IMG/VR virus record: IMGVR_UViG_3300034198_016947
Location: 1-61,258 of that record
From: a virus
Direction: 5' to 3' (one strand)
DNA: 61,258 bases
Each line of letters opens with the position of its first letter. Position 1 is the first letter of the stretch. The notes beneath the pieces were generated by a model. It was not told the DNA's origin, did not search any database, and saw only the letters and a program-made list of their open reading frames with translations. The position numbers were made by a program, and so were the translations under genes. Shown here in pieces: positions 18,968 through 27,221 of the stretch.

Positions 18968-20461
18968 ATGGCAGATACCAGAAAAGAACAGCTCCTTCGT
19001 CAGCAACTTCGGGCCGACAAGGCTACTTTAGCTGAAACTCTACAGGGGAAAAATGAAGACGAGGCCGAACTTCAGAAGAAGAGGGACTTTGCTGCCAAGT
19101 TTGGGCTCTCTCCGGATGAGACCCGCCGCTATCTAACCGGAAGTCAGGCGACACCGTTTGAGACAATCAAGGAAGCAGCTGGGGTGGTAAAGCAACCTGA
19201 AGGAACCGAGAAGACGCTGGCCGCGAAAGTGACCGAGACGCCTTCTACAGTTCCGGTTGGGGGGGAAGGTACTAAGCCTTCCAAGCCAGAAGCTATCACT
19301 ACCTCTGTTGCTAGTCAACCTGAAACTAAGAAAGCCAAGACTCTAGCTGGTACCATCGCTGACGCTAGGGCTGGCAAAGGTGCAGGCAAGGCTAGTGACG
19401 ATAAAGTACAAAAGGATACCATCTCTACCTTAGACGATGTAGTAAAAGAAGTCGAAAAGGACTCGCGGTTTCAGAATGACCCAGTCCGTACTGACCTCAT
19501 CTCACTACGCGCTGACGCTTACAAGGCGTACAAAGAGAAAGCTAACCGCAACGAGTGGTTGGATTTAGCTGAGAAGGCACTGAACGCTATCGGTCAGTTC
19601 GCTGCTGCACGCTCCGCTACTGGCGGGTTTGTTGCCGGCTTTCCACAAAGTAAAACTGACTACGCTGGTCGTACGGAACAAGCCTTCCGCGAATATCAGA
19701 CTGAGCTTGGTACCATCGGCGAGCAAGCGAGGGCAGAAGAGCGCGCTGGAGAGAAGCTGGAAGCTGCTAAAGAGCGCGAGATAGCACGTCGCCAGAGAAC
19801 AATCTCTGAACGTCTAGCTGATGAACGTGCTGCTAGGGCAGAAGCTGCCGATAAAGAGCGGGCCCTCATTGCTGCCGGTGGCAAGGAATCTTTAGCTGCT
19901 GCTCGAAAAGAAACTCAAGATGTTAAGGATACCTTCGCCCGTATCGGTACAACAGTAAAGAATTTAGACGACGAGGAATCTCGGCTACAAAAAGAAATCA
20001 AGGCTGTTCAGGAATTTGCCCTCAGTAAGGATAAGGACAAATCATCCGCGGCTTTAGCCCTAGCTAGTAGCTTGGACCCCAACTTAGATACTGCCACTAT
20101 CGAAGCAGAAATTAGTAAGCGGTCGGGGTTTGATTTGCCGTGGTCTGATGCTGGTTTGTACACTAGGTCAGCTACTGCCCGACAACAAGTTTCGCGTGAT
20201 TTACTAGATGAATTGAAACAACAATTCGCTAATGTGACGGCGAAGAAGAAACGTCTACAGCAGGCTCAAGAGTCTGGTATCTTACCTCAAGCTGTCGCCC
20301 CCACTACAGCTGGAGCCCCAGCCCCAGCATCGACTGGACAAGCCGCCCCTGCTAGTGGTACAGTTACCATGAGACTGCCCGATGGACGAGTGGGTACCAT
20401 ACCTGCCGCTAATAAGGCAGCGTTCCTCAAGAGTAATCCTGGAGCGGTAGAAGTACAATAA
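18968..20461 (+). CDS. Internal virion protein, 497 aa
   Basis: Highly charged, Ala/Lys/Glu-rich, with long predicted coiled coils (about 230-330 and 330-440). The C-terminal segment contains RLPDGRVGTIPAANKAAF, a short module often found at the C-terminus of phage virion proteins. Its TAA overlaps the next ATG by one base (TAATG), indicating coupled translation. Confidence 0.65.
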   Translation: MADTRKEQLLRQQLRADKATLAETLQGKNEDEAELQKKRDFAAKFGLSPDETRRYLTGSQATPFETIKEAAGVVKQPEGTEKTLAAKVTETPSTVPVGGEGTKPSKPEAITTSVASQPETKKAKTLAGTIADARAGKGAGKASDDKVQKDTISTLDDVVKEVEKDSRFQNDPVRTDLISLRADAYKAYKEKANRNEWLDLAEKALNAIGQFAAARSATGGFVAGFPQSKTDYAGRTEQAFREYQTELGTIGEQARAEERAGEKLEAAKEREIARRQRTISERLADERAARAEAADKERALIAAGGKESLAAARKETQDVKDTFARIGTTVKNLDDEESRLQKEIKAVQEFALSKDKDKSSAALALASSLDPNLDTATIEAEISKRSGFDLPWSDAGLYTRSATARQQVSRDLLDELKQQFANVTAKKKRLQQAQESGILPQAVAPTTAGAPAPASTGQAAPASGTVTMRLPDGRVGTIPAANKAAFLKSNPGAVEVQ

Positions 20462-23400
20462 TGGCAGTTAAGGACCCATTTAGTGAATTCGGTGGTCAGG
20501 CAATAGAGCCTGCTCAGGTGGACCCATTTGCCGCTGCGGGTGGTCAGGAAATCGTATCGCCTACCCCAGTTACTAAGACCACTGAAGGGGACCCGTTTGC
20601 TGCCGCTGGAGGGAAGACCATTCCTCCAGAAACTATTACTCCCGAACTGAAGCGCTTCTACGAATTACAGTCTGAGAAAAGTAAGTACGGTTTCGGAGAC
20701 TTACTAGCTCCGTCAGCTGTTGCCGCTCGGGGTGGAGTCGTAGCTTCCAGGTCGGTACCTAAAGACGACGTTCGTGCGGTAGCTGCTGGTTATAAACTAA
20801 CGCCGGAACAAAGCCAACTACTTGTTACCTTGGCTCCCCTCTGGGTAGCTGCCCCTCCTGCAGAGGAAGCGTCGGTCCAAGATTGGGCACTGGCAGCATT
20901 AGGTCGCATCGGCTATACTGCCGCTGACATACCACAATTCATTGCCAAGAAAGCATTCTTCGACGATGAGAACTTCCGTAATGCACTCGATGATGTACGT
21001 GAACTGGGCGAAGGCCGTATGGGAGCTGCTGAATGGGCAGCTTACAACTTTGGTCCAGCCGCAGCGTCGGGTGCTATACGGAGCGCACTAGGCGCTGCCG
21101 TCAAGGAAGTGCCACGTAGCTTGCCTAAAGTAGCAGCAGCTGGTGTTATCGGCGGTGCTGCACAAGGGTTGGGTGCGTCTAGAGAGGGTGAAGAAGCAGT
21201 TACGGCAGCTCAAGGTGCCGCTTTGGGTGCCGGATTAGGCGTTGCCGCTGCCGGTATAGGGAAACTCTTCCTCAAGATGAGAGGCGAGAAGCGACCTAAA
21301 GTAGGCGACCCTACGACAGTAGACAAGATACCAGAGAGTACTGATGAACTTACTCTCGCTTATGAGAAGAATAACGAAGCTGACCTTACCAAGATAGGTA
21401 ACGAAGCTTATGCAGCTGCTAAGCCGACCGAGGACATCATTGAGTCTGCGGTGTTTGAGCGTCGTGCTGTTACTCCAGAGGAAGCTCGTGTCATTGTTGA
21501 CGAGATGAGTCCTGAAACAGTCACGTTAGCGCGAAGGGCGATTGCCGCTGAAAAGGGTAAGCCCGGACTGGAAGTATCCGCTCCTGAAATAGCCGACAAA
21601 TACGTTCGAGATACCTTCGACAACTATATCAAAGAAGTAGTTGAGCGTGACCCCACTCTCAAGACAAAGGTAGGATACGATGAAGTCAGGATGCAATACT
21701 ACCGGCGTCCTGCTACCAATGATGAAATCTTTGAAGCTATACAATCTAGAGGAGCAGACTATCTCCGCGACGACTGGCGTTCTACTAGGTGGTCAGAACT
21801 AGCCGAATCAGCTGCAGCCCAACGTGGTGTCCAGTTTAGAGGAGACGACGCTGTTGTTGGTAAGACTGTCGCCAACGCCGCTGGTGATAGGCAGTTCGGT
21901 TTCAAGGTCATCGACGAGAGAACGGGTAAAGATACTCTCAAAGATTTCTATGCAGCTAACACTAACAGTAACAAGCTGACGGTAGATAAAGATAGATTCT
22001 TTGCCGGAGAAGATGGCATCAAAGGCATCTACAAAACGGCCAAGAAAGCTAAGCAGTTAGTCAAGGATATGGTCTCTGACGAGGGGCTGATGTATAAAGC
22101 CCTCTCGACTAGGAACTTAGAACTCTTACCAGCTGAGTGGAGACCCACCGCTGAGAAGGTAATCAGGTTCTTTGACAGTGTCAAGGAGAGAGCCAATACG
22201 GTGAAGGGTGACGACATCCAGCCGTTGGCTATCCGTACCAGAGAGGACTTCGGTCTCCCGCAAAAGCTAGTACGTCCTACGGACTATGTACTCAAGATGA
22301 AGACTAAGTACGCGGAGTTGCAAGACACTATAGCTGGCCTGTCTGCCGATAACATCAAAGCTATCAGTAACAAAAATGTACCGAAGGGAATGGACCCGGC
22401 TGTAGCTGAATCAATCCGCGACTTCATGCGTGGTGTCGAGATAGTCCGTCCCACTACCAAAATACAAGATGCTGCTAGTTTAGTGAAAGCATACAAGGAA
22501 GTAACTCAAACTGGAGGAGCCGGCGTCAAACTTCATAGCGTAGCTTCTACTACTATGGAACGTACCGAAGCCATCCCAGACTTCCTTAGAGAAAAGAACA
22601 TCTTCCGTCTAATGGACCGCTACACCTCAGATACACTGAAGAATGTCTACCTCCGGCAGCCGCTGGAGAGGCTGATGAAATCGGCTACTCTCCTCGACAA
22701 GACGGGAGCTAAGGTAGAAGCTGCCTTCGTGAAACGGTATGTCGCTGATATGCTGGGGATGAGAGCATTCTCAATGGCTCGTCTCGGCCAGGAAGTAAGA
22801 ACAGCTTTCGTCAACACACTGGACACTGCCCTCTCGAAGGCAATCAAAGACCCCGTCCGTAGGGAGAAAGCCGTACGGATGGTAGCCAGCTTCCCAGAAG
22901 CTATGGCTTCGTTACAATATAACATCTACCCGAATGTACTAGGTCTCAATATCCGCGCTCACATTGCGCAGCTGACTCAGCCCCTTTTCAAGACGGCACC
23001 AGAACTAGGTGGTGAGTATGGATATCGCGCCGTTGCTAGGTCCTACCTGACGACGACTATGCAGATGATGCAGACTATCAAGGCTGGTGTGGGAGCCAAG
23101 TTTGGAGCGGGTACCCTGCCTCCCGATGTGTTTGCCAAGCTGAAGGCGCTCGGTCTAGAGCCGAAGTCATATACTAGAGAGAACCTAGATGCTATAGAGA
23201 AGGGCCTCGAGCTTACTCATGGCCTCTCGAAAGCTAACCGCGCTATGTCGGACTTCATCCTGAGAACGTACTCTAGTATGGATTCCCTCAACAGGGCAGC
23301 TACTCTCAACGTGTCTGAGAGGATAGTGAGGGACTTGAACAATAATGTCCCCGGTGCGGTGAAGGCAGTATCCAAGATGCCTCTAGCTGTAAAGAGGCAG

Positions 23401-24021
23401 ATTATAGAAGCTAAAGGTAACCCAGCTGCTCAGCTGAAAGCTATCGCTGTCCACCTCAACTCCGCGACTCAGTTCAACTACAGTAAGGCGGCCATCTCTG
23501 AACTAGGTACCATTGTTGGTCCCTTCCTTTCGACGTTCACCAAGTGGCCGCTTGCTACAGCGGGAGACATCGCTGCTGATATTAGGACTAAGGGTATTGG
23601 TAGAGGAAGTGTTCGAGTACTAGAGAAGTATGGTGCCGTGTATGCGATGGCTAGCTTAGCAGACAGTCTCCTCTATATGGCCGTGACTGGAGATGCTGAG
23701 GTGTGGCCAGACTGGAAGGAAGCCGGGCCCCGGTGGGCTAAGATACTAGGACGCAGTGGCTTTACTGGTATGACACCAATAGAGAGCTTGTCTCCCGTTG
23801 TGGGTATGGTTTTACCTACCGACAAGAAAGACTCTCTCGTCAAGAGTCCCGTTGTTGAGGCACTCTATAGTGACCTCCTTCAGCCCGTCATTGAGGGCGA
23901 CGAGGACAAAATGGAGAAGGGTTTCATCAAAGCAACGACTACCTTCGTGCCCGGAGGTTTCGTCTATACACTACTCAACAAGACAGCACCCGCTGTTTTC
24001 AATGATAGTACCGAATGGTAA
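20461..24021 (+). CDS. Large internal virion/ejection protein, 1186 aa
   Basis: Begins with three copies of a DPFxxxGGxxI repeat (residues 5-60), a linker seen at the N-terminus of many large phage ejection proteins. A Gly/Ala-rich hydrophobic region (about 200-275, AAAGVIGGAAQGLG and LGAGLGVAAAGIG) may cross a membrane. The rest is helical with no clear peptidase or transglycosylase motif. As the largest and last ejection gene it corresponds by position to T7 gp16. Confidence 0.7.
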   Translation: MAVKDPFSEFGGQAIEPAQVDPFAAAGGQEIVSPTPVTKTTEGDPFAAAGGKTIPPETITPELKRFYELQSEKSKYGFGDLLAPSAVAARGGVVASRSVPKDDVRAVAAGYKLTPEQSQLLVTLAPLWVAAPPAEEASVQDWALAALGRIGYTAADIPQFIAKKAFFDDENFRNALDDVRELGEGRMGAAEWAAYNFGPAAASGAIRSALGAAVKEVPRSLPKVAAAGVIGGAAQGLGASREGEEAVTAAQGAALGAGLGVAAAGIGKLFLKMRGEKRPKVGDPTTVDKIPESTDELTLAYEKNNEADLTKIGNEAYAAAKPTEDIIESAVFERRAVTPEEARVIVDEMSPETVTLARRAIAAEKGKPGLEVSAPEIADKYVRDTFDNYIKEVVERDPTLKTKVGYDEVRMQYYRRPATNDEIFEAIQSRGADYLRDDWRSTRWSELAESAAAQRGVQFRGDDAVVGKTVANAAGDRQFGFKVIDERTGKDTLKDFYAANTNSNKLTVDKDRFFAGEDGIKGIYKTAKKAKQLVKDMVSDEGLMYKALSTRNLELLPAEWRPTAEKVIRFFDSVKERANTVKGDDIQPLAIRTREDFGLPQKLVRPTDYVLKMKTKYAELQDTIAGLSADNIKAISNKNVPKGMDPAVAESIRDFMRGVEIVRPTTKIQDAASLVKAYKEVTQTGGAGVKLHSVASTTMERTEAIPDFLREKNIFRLMDRYTSDTLKNVYLRQPLERLMKSATLLDKTGAKVEAAFVKRYVADMLGMRAFSMARLGQEVRTAFVNTLDTALSKAIKDPVRREKAVRMVASFPEAMASLQYNIYPNVLGLNIRAHIAQLTQPLFKTAPELGGEYGYRAVARSYLTTTMQMMQTIKAGVGAKFGAGTLPPDVFAKLKALGLEPKSYTRENLDAIEKGLELTHGLSKANRAMSDFILRTYSSMDSLNRAATLNVSERIVRDLNNNVPGAVKAVSKMPLAVKRQIIEAKGNPAAQLKAIAVHLNSATQFNYSKAAISELGTIVGPFLSTFTKWPLATAGDIAADIRTKGIGRGSVRVLEKYGAVYAMASLADSLLYMAVTGDAEVWPDWKEAGPRWAKILGRSGFTGMTPIESLSPVVGMVLPTDKKDSLVKSPVVEALYSDLLQPVIEGDEDKMEKGFIKATTTFVPGGFVYTLLNKTAPAVFNDSTEW

Positions 24022-24031
24022 GGAGAATATC

Positions 24032-24274
24032 ATGCCACAAGTTTTATTGACAGTATTAGCTACACTTGGTAAAGTACTAATGTCTCTACTCGCTAGTCTA
24101 CTCACTGAGACCTTTCTCAAGAGGACGATACTAGCCGGCGTAGAAACACTCTCCAAAAAGACGGCAGCGGACTTTGACGACAAGTTAGCAGCAGCGATGC
24201 GCGAAGCTTGGTTTCCGTCCGAGTCTGCTCCGTCATCAGGAGAGAGCAGTCCAGCCCCAGAGGAGACGAAGTAA
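24032..24274 (+). CDS. Small membrane protein, alternative holin
   Basis: ATG after AAGGAGAATATC. 80 residues: one hydrophobic segment at residues 3-25 (VLLTVLATLGKVLMSLLASLL), then a basic, polar tail ending in Ser/Pro/Glu. It lies at the end of the late operon, where T7 keeps its holin. It could be a class III-like holin or a virion membrane protein. Confidence 0.6.
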   Translation: MPQVLLTVLATLGKVLMSLLASLLTETFLKRTILAGVETLSKKTAADFDDKLAAAMREAWFPSESAPSSGESSPAPEETK

Positions 24275-24555
24275 TGCTTTCAGAAAAGACCCGTCGCGAA
24301 GAGCAGCTATCAGTACTAGAGAGACTGAAGAAGAAAGGCGTCCCGTCGAAGACCAACGAGATGAACACCATGTTTGAACTTGGTGTGAATGAGGACGGTC
24401 GTATCGCTCAAGCAGACGTAGAAGAAGAAGAGACATCTCCAGAAGAGGACACCGTACCGTATGCTCCTGGTAAGAGGGGGCCCAAAAAAGCATTGACCCC
24501 TCTACCTGTTGGCGGGGGCCCTGCTCGTCCGAAGAAGAAAGTATCTCTAACTTAA
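24274..24555 (+). CDS. Hypothetical protein, last gene of plus arm
   Basis: 93 residues, start coupled to the preceding stop (TAATG). Basic at both ends with a central acidic stretch (VEEEETSPEEDTV). No domain recognised. Its stop lies in a palindrome shared with the opposing gene. Confidence 0.6.
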   Translation: MLSEKTRREEQLSVLERLKKKGVPSKTNEMNTMFELGVNEDGRIAQADVEEEETSPEEDTVPYAPGKRGPKKALTPLPVGGGPARPKKKVSLT

Positions 24556-24560
24556 GTTAG
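24547..24560. other. Convergent-stop palindrome CTAACTTAAGTTAG
   Basis: A perfect 14-bp palindrome. Both converging genes read through it as CTA-ACT-TAA and so end in Leu-Thr-stop, overlapping by 4 bases. No hairpin terminator with a T-run was found at this junction, so opposing transcripts may overlap. Confidence 0.85.
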
Positions 24561-24800
24561 TTCTTTATCTTTCAACAGCCGGAGCAGCCGCATCATATAG
24601 TTGCGGTTGTCTTCGGCTAGTTTCGTAGTATCAACTACAGCTTCGAGTAGACGGTCAAAGTCAGCCTCTAGGCGGGAAAGTCTTTCCTCTAGAGACTGAC
24701 TGTACGAGTCATGCGGGCGGGTAGGATGCAAGCGTCTAGAGCGTTCCGCCCTACGGTGGGCTAGACTCACTATGTTGCTTGGTTTCTCTATTCCGCTCAC
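24552..24800 (-). CDS. Small coiled-coil protein
   Basis: 82 residues, GTG start with a weak ribosome-binding site (AGAAGAAC). Basic N-terminus and a heptad-like helix in the second half (LEERLSRLEADFDRLLEAV). Last gene of the minus arm. Overlaps the upstream gene by 50 bases. No function assigned. Confidence 0.5.
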   Translation of the reverse strand: MSGIEKPSNIVSLAHRRAERSRRLHPTRPHDSYSQSLEERLSRLEADFDRLLEAVVDTTKLAEDNRNYMMRLLRLLKDKELT

Positions 24801-24921
24801 GTTCTTCTGCTTCCCTTAGCATCTGTGCTAGTAGCTGGGCACCCTTCTTCATGGACTGAAGCTTGGTGATTTCAGCGTCTACTTGTTGGTTCAGTACATC
24901 AAGTACCGTTTCGATGCTCAT
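24751..24921 (-). CDS. Small helical protein
   Basis: 56 residues, start at ATG within TATAATG; ribosome-binding site GAGGT. Begins MSIETVLDVLNQQVDAEITK, amphipathic helical, Glu/Arg-rich C-terminus. Function unknown. Confidence 0.5.
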   Translation of the reverse strand: MSIETVLDVLNQQVDAEITKLQSMKKGAQLLAQMLREAEERERNRETKQHSESSPP

Positions 24922-24935
24922 TATACCATACCTCA

Positions 24936-25331
24936 CTATGCTAGTAAATAAAGTCTTACCGCCCACTTGATGCTGGCAATATCACAGTCCTTTCTGAACG
25001 TCACCCAGAAGGAAGGAGAATGGCGTTCCCCTCCTGGGTGGACGAGGTGCATACTGCCTAGGTTGGCTACCTGCTGGAGGTCGGTGTTGTAAGCTACGAG
25101 AACAGGACTCTGGCCCCGTACCATAATGCTACCAGCTGCTACAACTTCTACGTGCTGGTTTCTCAGTACCTTGTCTTCGATGACGGTACCATCATCTTTG
25201 CGAATGCTTCCTACTGGTAGCTCGATGTAGTGATAGGACGGGCCGTACTTCGGGGTTCCGTCTTGCTGAAGACCCATCAAAGCTGGTACCCTGTTCCCCC
25301 TCACTAGGTTCAAGAATGCTGAATCTGTCAT
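24936..25331 (-). CDS. Hypothetical protein, 131 aa
   Basis: ATG at 25331 chosen because AAGGAG lies 7 bases upstream; an ATG 6 bases earlier is too close to it. Beta-rich, with the phrase RNQHVEVVAAGSIMVRG. No known domain. Ends just before the 24921 gene. Confidence 0.6.
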   Translation of the reverse strand: MTDSAFLNLVRGNRVPALMGLQQDGTPKYGPSYHYIELPVGSIRKDDGTVIEDKVLRNQHVEVVAAGSIMVRGQSPVLVAYNTDLQQVANLGSMHLVHPGGERHSPSFWVTFRKDCDIASIKWAVRLYLLA

Positions 25332-25437
25332 GGGCATACTCCTTAAAGAGAGCAACTATATTGCTCGTGGTTGGTTCATTACGTCTAATCCCGTAGCTGG
25401 TAACCTTGCCTCCGGGAAGTAGTAAGAGTCGTTTCAT
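25192..25437 (-). CDS. Possible small protein overlapping next gene
   Basis: Start overlaps the previous stop (ATGA). The first 40 residues (MKRLLLLPGGKVTSYGIRRN onward) look protein-like, then it overlaps the next gene by 140 bases in another frame. Either a long overlap or a shorter peptide. Confidence 0.35.
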   Translation of the reverse strand: MKRLLLLPGGKVTSYGIRRNEPTTSNIVALFKEYAHDRFSILEPSEGEQGTSFDGSSARRNPEVRPVLSLHRATSRKHSQR

Positions 25438-25769
25438 TCACTCTTTCCTTTCGTTTGCTTGGCCTGTCTCTTTATCTGAGCAGCTGCCTGTTCTAGTTCT
25501 CGCTTGGCCGACCCGCCTACGTTGGCAGCTTGCTTCTTCAACTTGGCTACTTCCTTCAACATCTGGTAGTCGCCGCCGCGTTTATAGCCGTCGTGGTAGG
25601 AGGCCCGCAGTACCATGGGAGCACTCATCACACGCTTCACTGTAGGTGCACCACACTCGTCGCAATCCCAGCGGTAGTCCCAATCTGCTGCGTGGTCACG
25701 GTCGACAAAGAGATTGGCCTCGATGAAGCAGCTCTCACACAGTGTGTCGATGGAAAGAATACCGCTCAT
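25434..25769 (-). CDS. Zinc-ribbon protein, FmdB-like
   Basis: 111 residues. Four cysteines in two CxxC pairs (CESC near residue 11, CDECG near 36) followed by KRVMSAP, the layout of small FmdB-type zinc ribbons in phages. The C-terminal half is a Lys/Gln-rich helix. Start overlaps the previous stop (ATGA). Probably binds zinc; target unknown. Confidence 0.6.
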   Translation of the reverse strand: MSGILSIDTLCESCFIEANLFVDRDHAADWDYRWDCDECGAPTVKRVMSAPMVLRASYHDGYKRGGDYQMLKEVAKLKKQAANVGGSAKRELEQAAAQIKRQAKQTKGKSE

Positions 25770-26041
25770 AGTCCAAGCTCCTTAGCTACTAAGTGTCTTA
25801 GTGAAATGAATCCATTATATACCGCGTCAGCTCCTCCGTTATTTGCCACGGCTTTGTCCCAAGCCTTAAGGAATTCTTCTTTGGTAATAGTTACAGGCAG
25901 CTGTTCAACTTTCCAATCGTCAGCGAGAATATCGTCTTCGTAAAATGTAGCGCCGGTTCCCTTTTGATACCAGTAACCTTGATTCGGTTGTGACTTACGC
26001 CTGAACCGTCTGCCACTCTTAATAGCTTCAATTAGGTTCAT
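25766..26041 (-). CDS. DUF2829-like small protein (possible Tad2-type)
   Basis: 91 residues. Starts MNLIEAIKSGRRFRRK and later has YEDDILADDWKVEQ, resembling the opening and the A-x-DW signature of DUF2829-like phage proteins, a family that includes the Thoeris inhibitor Tad2. The similarity is by eye and partial; the C-terminal extension (TITKEEFLKAWDKAVAN) is typical of a related phage family. Coupled start (ATGA). Confidence 0.45.
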   Translation of the reverse strand: MNLIEAIKSGRRFRRKSQPNQGYWYQKGTGATFYEDDILADDWKVEQLPVTITKEEFLKAWDKAVANNGGADAVYNGFISLRHLVAKELGL

Positions 26042-26313
26042 TTCTTCATCTCCTCATTAGCGTCTACTGTCTTACTCACGCTGAGTCCAAATCCCAATAC
26101 CTGAAACGTCACATGGGCTCCGCTACCATGCTTATCTGTGTACGGCCACCAGGCCCAGGACACACCTGTAGGAAAGTCTACTACCACGCTTCTATACACG
26201 GGATGTGGATTGTGACTAGTCGCTGCGCTCGGTAGTTGAAGAGAGATAAGCCAACCACATACTGAAAAGAGCGGTACAGGTCCCAAGGAGTAGAATCGAT
26301 ATATAGTATTCAC
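26038..26313 (-). CDS. Hypothetical protein, 91 aa
   Basis: GTG start overlapping the previous stop (GTGA). A hydrophobic N-terminal third (residues 8-28) might be a membrane segment. The rest has WAWWPYTDKHG and no known domain. Confidence 0.5.
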   Translation of the reverse strand: MNTIYRFYSLGPVPLFSVCGWLISLQLPSAATSHNPHPVYRSVVVDFPTGVSWAWWPYTDKHGSGAHVTFQVLGFGLSVSKTVDANEEMKK

Positions 26314-26672
26314 TTCTTCATTTCCTTCAGTCTGTTGTCGGTCAAGGTACCGAGTTCCTCACAGTGGAGGAGCATACCCAGACAGGCTCTTGCGTGGGCG
26401 AGGTGATGCAAACCGCTTTCAGAATCCGTATCTTCACCATCTTGCCACGCGAGTACGTGTCTAAGGCAGGCAGCCGTAAGGCGACTTGCTTCGAATCCAG
26501 CCGTATAATTGTATCTTCCATACTTCTTCTCTCCGAACATCAGTGCCTTAGCTTCTGCCTCTATAGCTACTCTAGCTATTAGGGACAAGTCCGGCTTACC
26601 GGTATCGTGTTTAGTTCCCTTCACCCAGAGGTGGGCTGGTCCGTCAGTAGCAGGTTTCTTTACTTCTTGCAT
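26310..26672 (-). CDS. dATP/dGTP diphosphohydrolase-like protein (DUF5664)
   Basis: 120 residues. KHDTGKPDLSLI, KKYGRYNYTAGFEASRL, ACLRHVLAWQDGED and ESGLHHLAHARACLGML follow the conserved pattern of the phage DUF5664/dATP-dGTP diphosphohydrolase N-terminal family, with clustered Glu, Asp and His metal ligands as in all-alpha NTP pyrophosphohydrolases. It probably adjusts nucleotide pools or removes unusual dNTPs. There is no accompanying PurZ, so there is no evidence of base Z. Confidence 0.7.
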   Translation of the reverse strand: MQEVKKPATDGPAHLWVKGTKHDTGKPDLSLIARVAIEAEAKALMFGEKKYGRYNYTAGFEASRLTAACLRHVLAWQDGEDTDSESGLHHLAHARACLGMLLHCEELGTLTDNRLKEMKK

Positions 26673-26681
26673 AGCGGTCTC

Positions 26682-27221
26682 CTATTTGGAAGGGTCAAAG
26701 AACAGTATCGCATCTAGGCTGTTGCCTAGGTAGACATCAGCTTCCTTTTCGGCAGAAACGAGATTTTCTTTAGGACTTTCTGTAAAAAGTTTCTTGGGTA
26801 CTAGGTAACCTTCAGTTGTATATCCTTTATTTCTTACCTGTATCCGGCGGAAGGAAGCTAACTGTGGTTCGAGGAAGGCAGCGAGTGCAGCTGAGTTAAA
26901 GAGGTAGAGTTCGTCATCAGTGGCAAACCAGTACGCGTAGTAGGCGGCATTGTGAGTAACGGACTGCCAAGGACCACCTGGTTTACCTTCTGGTTTCTCA
27001 GGTGTAGCGACCACTGACCACCGTTCGATGAACAAGTTCGGACTATTCTCATAGAAGTCTGTCTTCAGTTCGAGAATAGCTCGACTCCATTTGATTTGAA
27101 AGTCACCCTTCCTACCAGGCAATCTCTCAAGGGCATCGCTACCATACCGCTCTAGGAAAGCTTTCTCTGCTACTTTCCCTTTCTTCAGTTGGGCCGCCAT
27201 AGAGAATACTTTGCGACTCAT
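26682..27221 (-). CDS. PD-(D/E)XK nuclease, possible Holliday junction resolvase
   Basis: 179 residues; start at 27221, where AGGAG precedes ATG and the ATGA overlaps the helicase stop. KGKVAEKAFLERYGSDALERLPG is followed by KGDF and, 13 residues on, ELKTD, giving the E...GD...ExK pattern of PD-(D/E)XK enzymes. Similar small nuclease genes in phages act as Holliday-junction resolvases or endonucleases. It is co-transcribed with the XPD-like helicase. Confidence 0.5.
   Translation of the reverse strand: MSRKVFSMAAQLKKGKVAEKAFLERYGSDALERLPGRKGDFQIKWSRAILELKTDFYENSPNLFIERWSVVATPEKPEGKPGGPWQSVTHNAAYYAYWFATDDELYLFNSAALAAFLEPQLASFRRIQVRNKGYTTEGYLVPKKLFTESPKENLVSAEKEADVYLGNSLDAILFFDPSK

Noticed and set aside
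24900-24925. Sigma-70 promoter with perfect TATAAT on the minus strand
   Set aside because: The -35 is poor and TATAAT overlaps the start codon itself, so it looks like coding start plus ribosome-binding site, not a promoter for that gene.
26310-26672. Base Z (2-aminoadenine) genome system from the diphosphohydrolase
   Set aside because: No PurZ or DatZ was found and the polymerase is not recognisably of the Z-associated type, so the enzyme alone is not enough.
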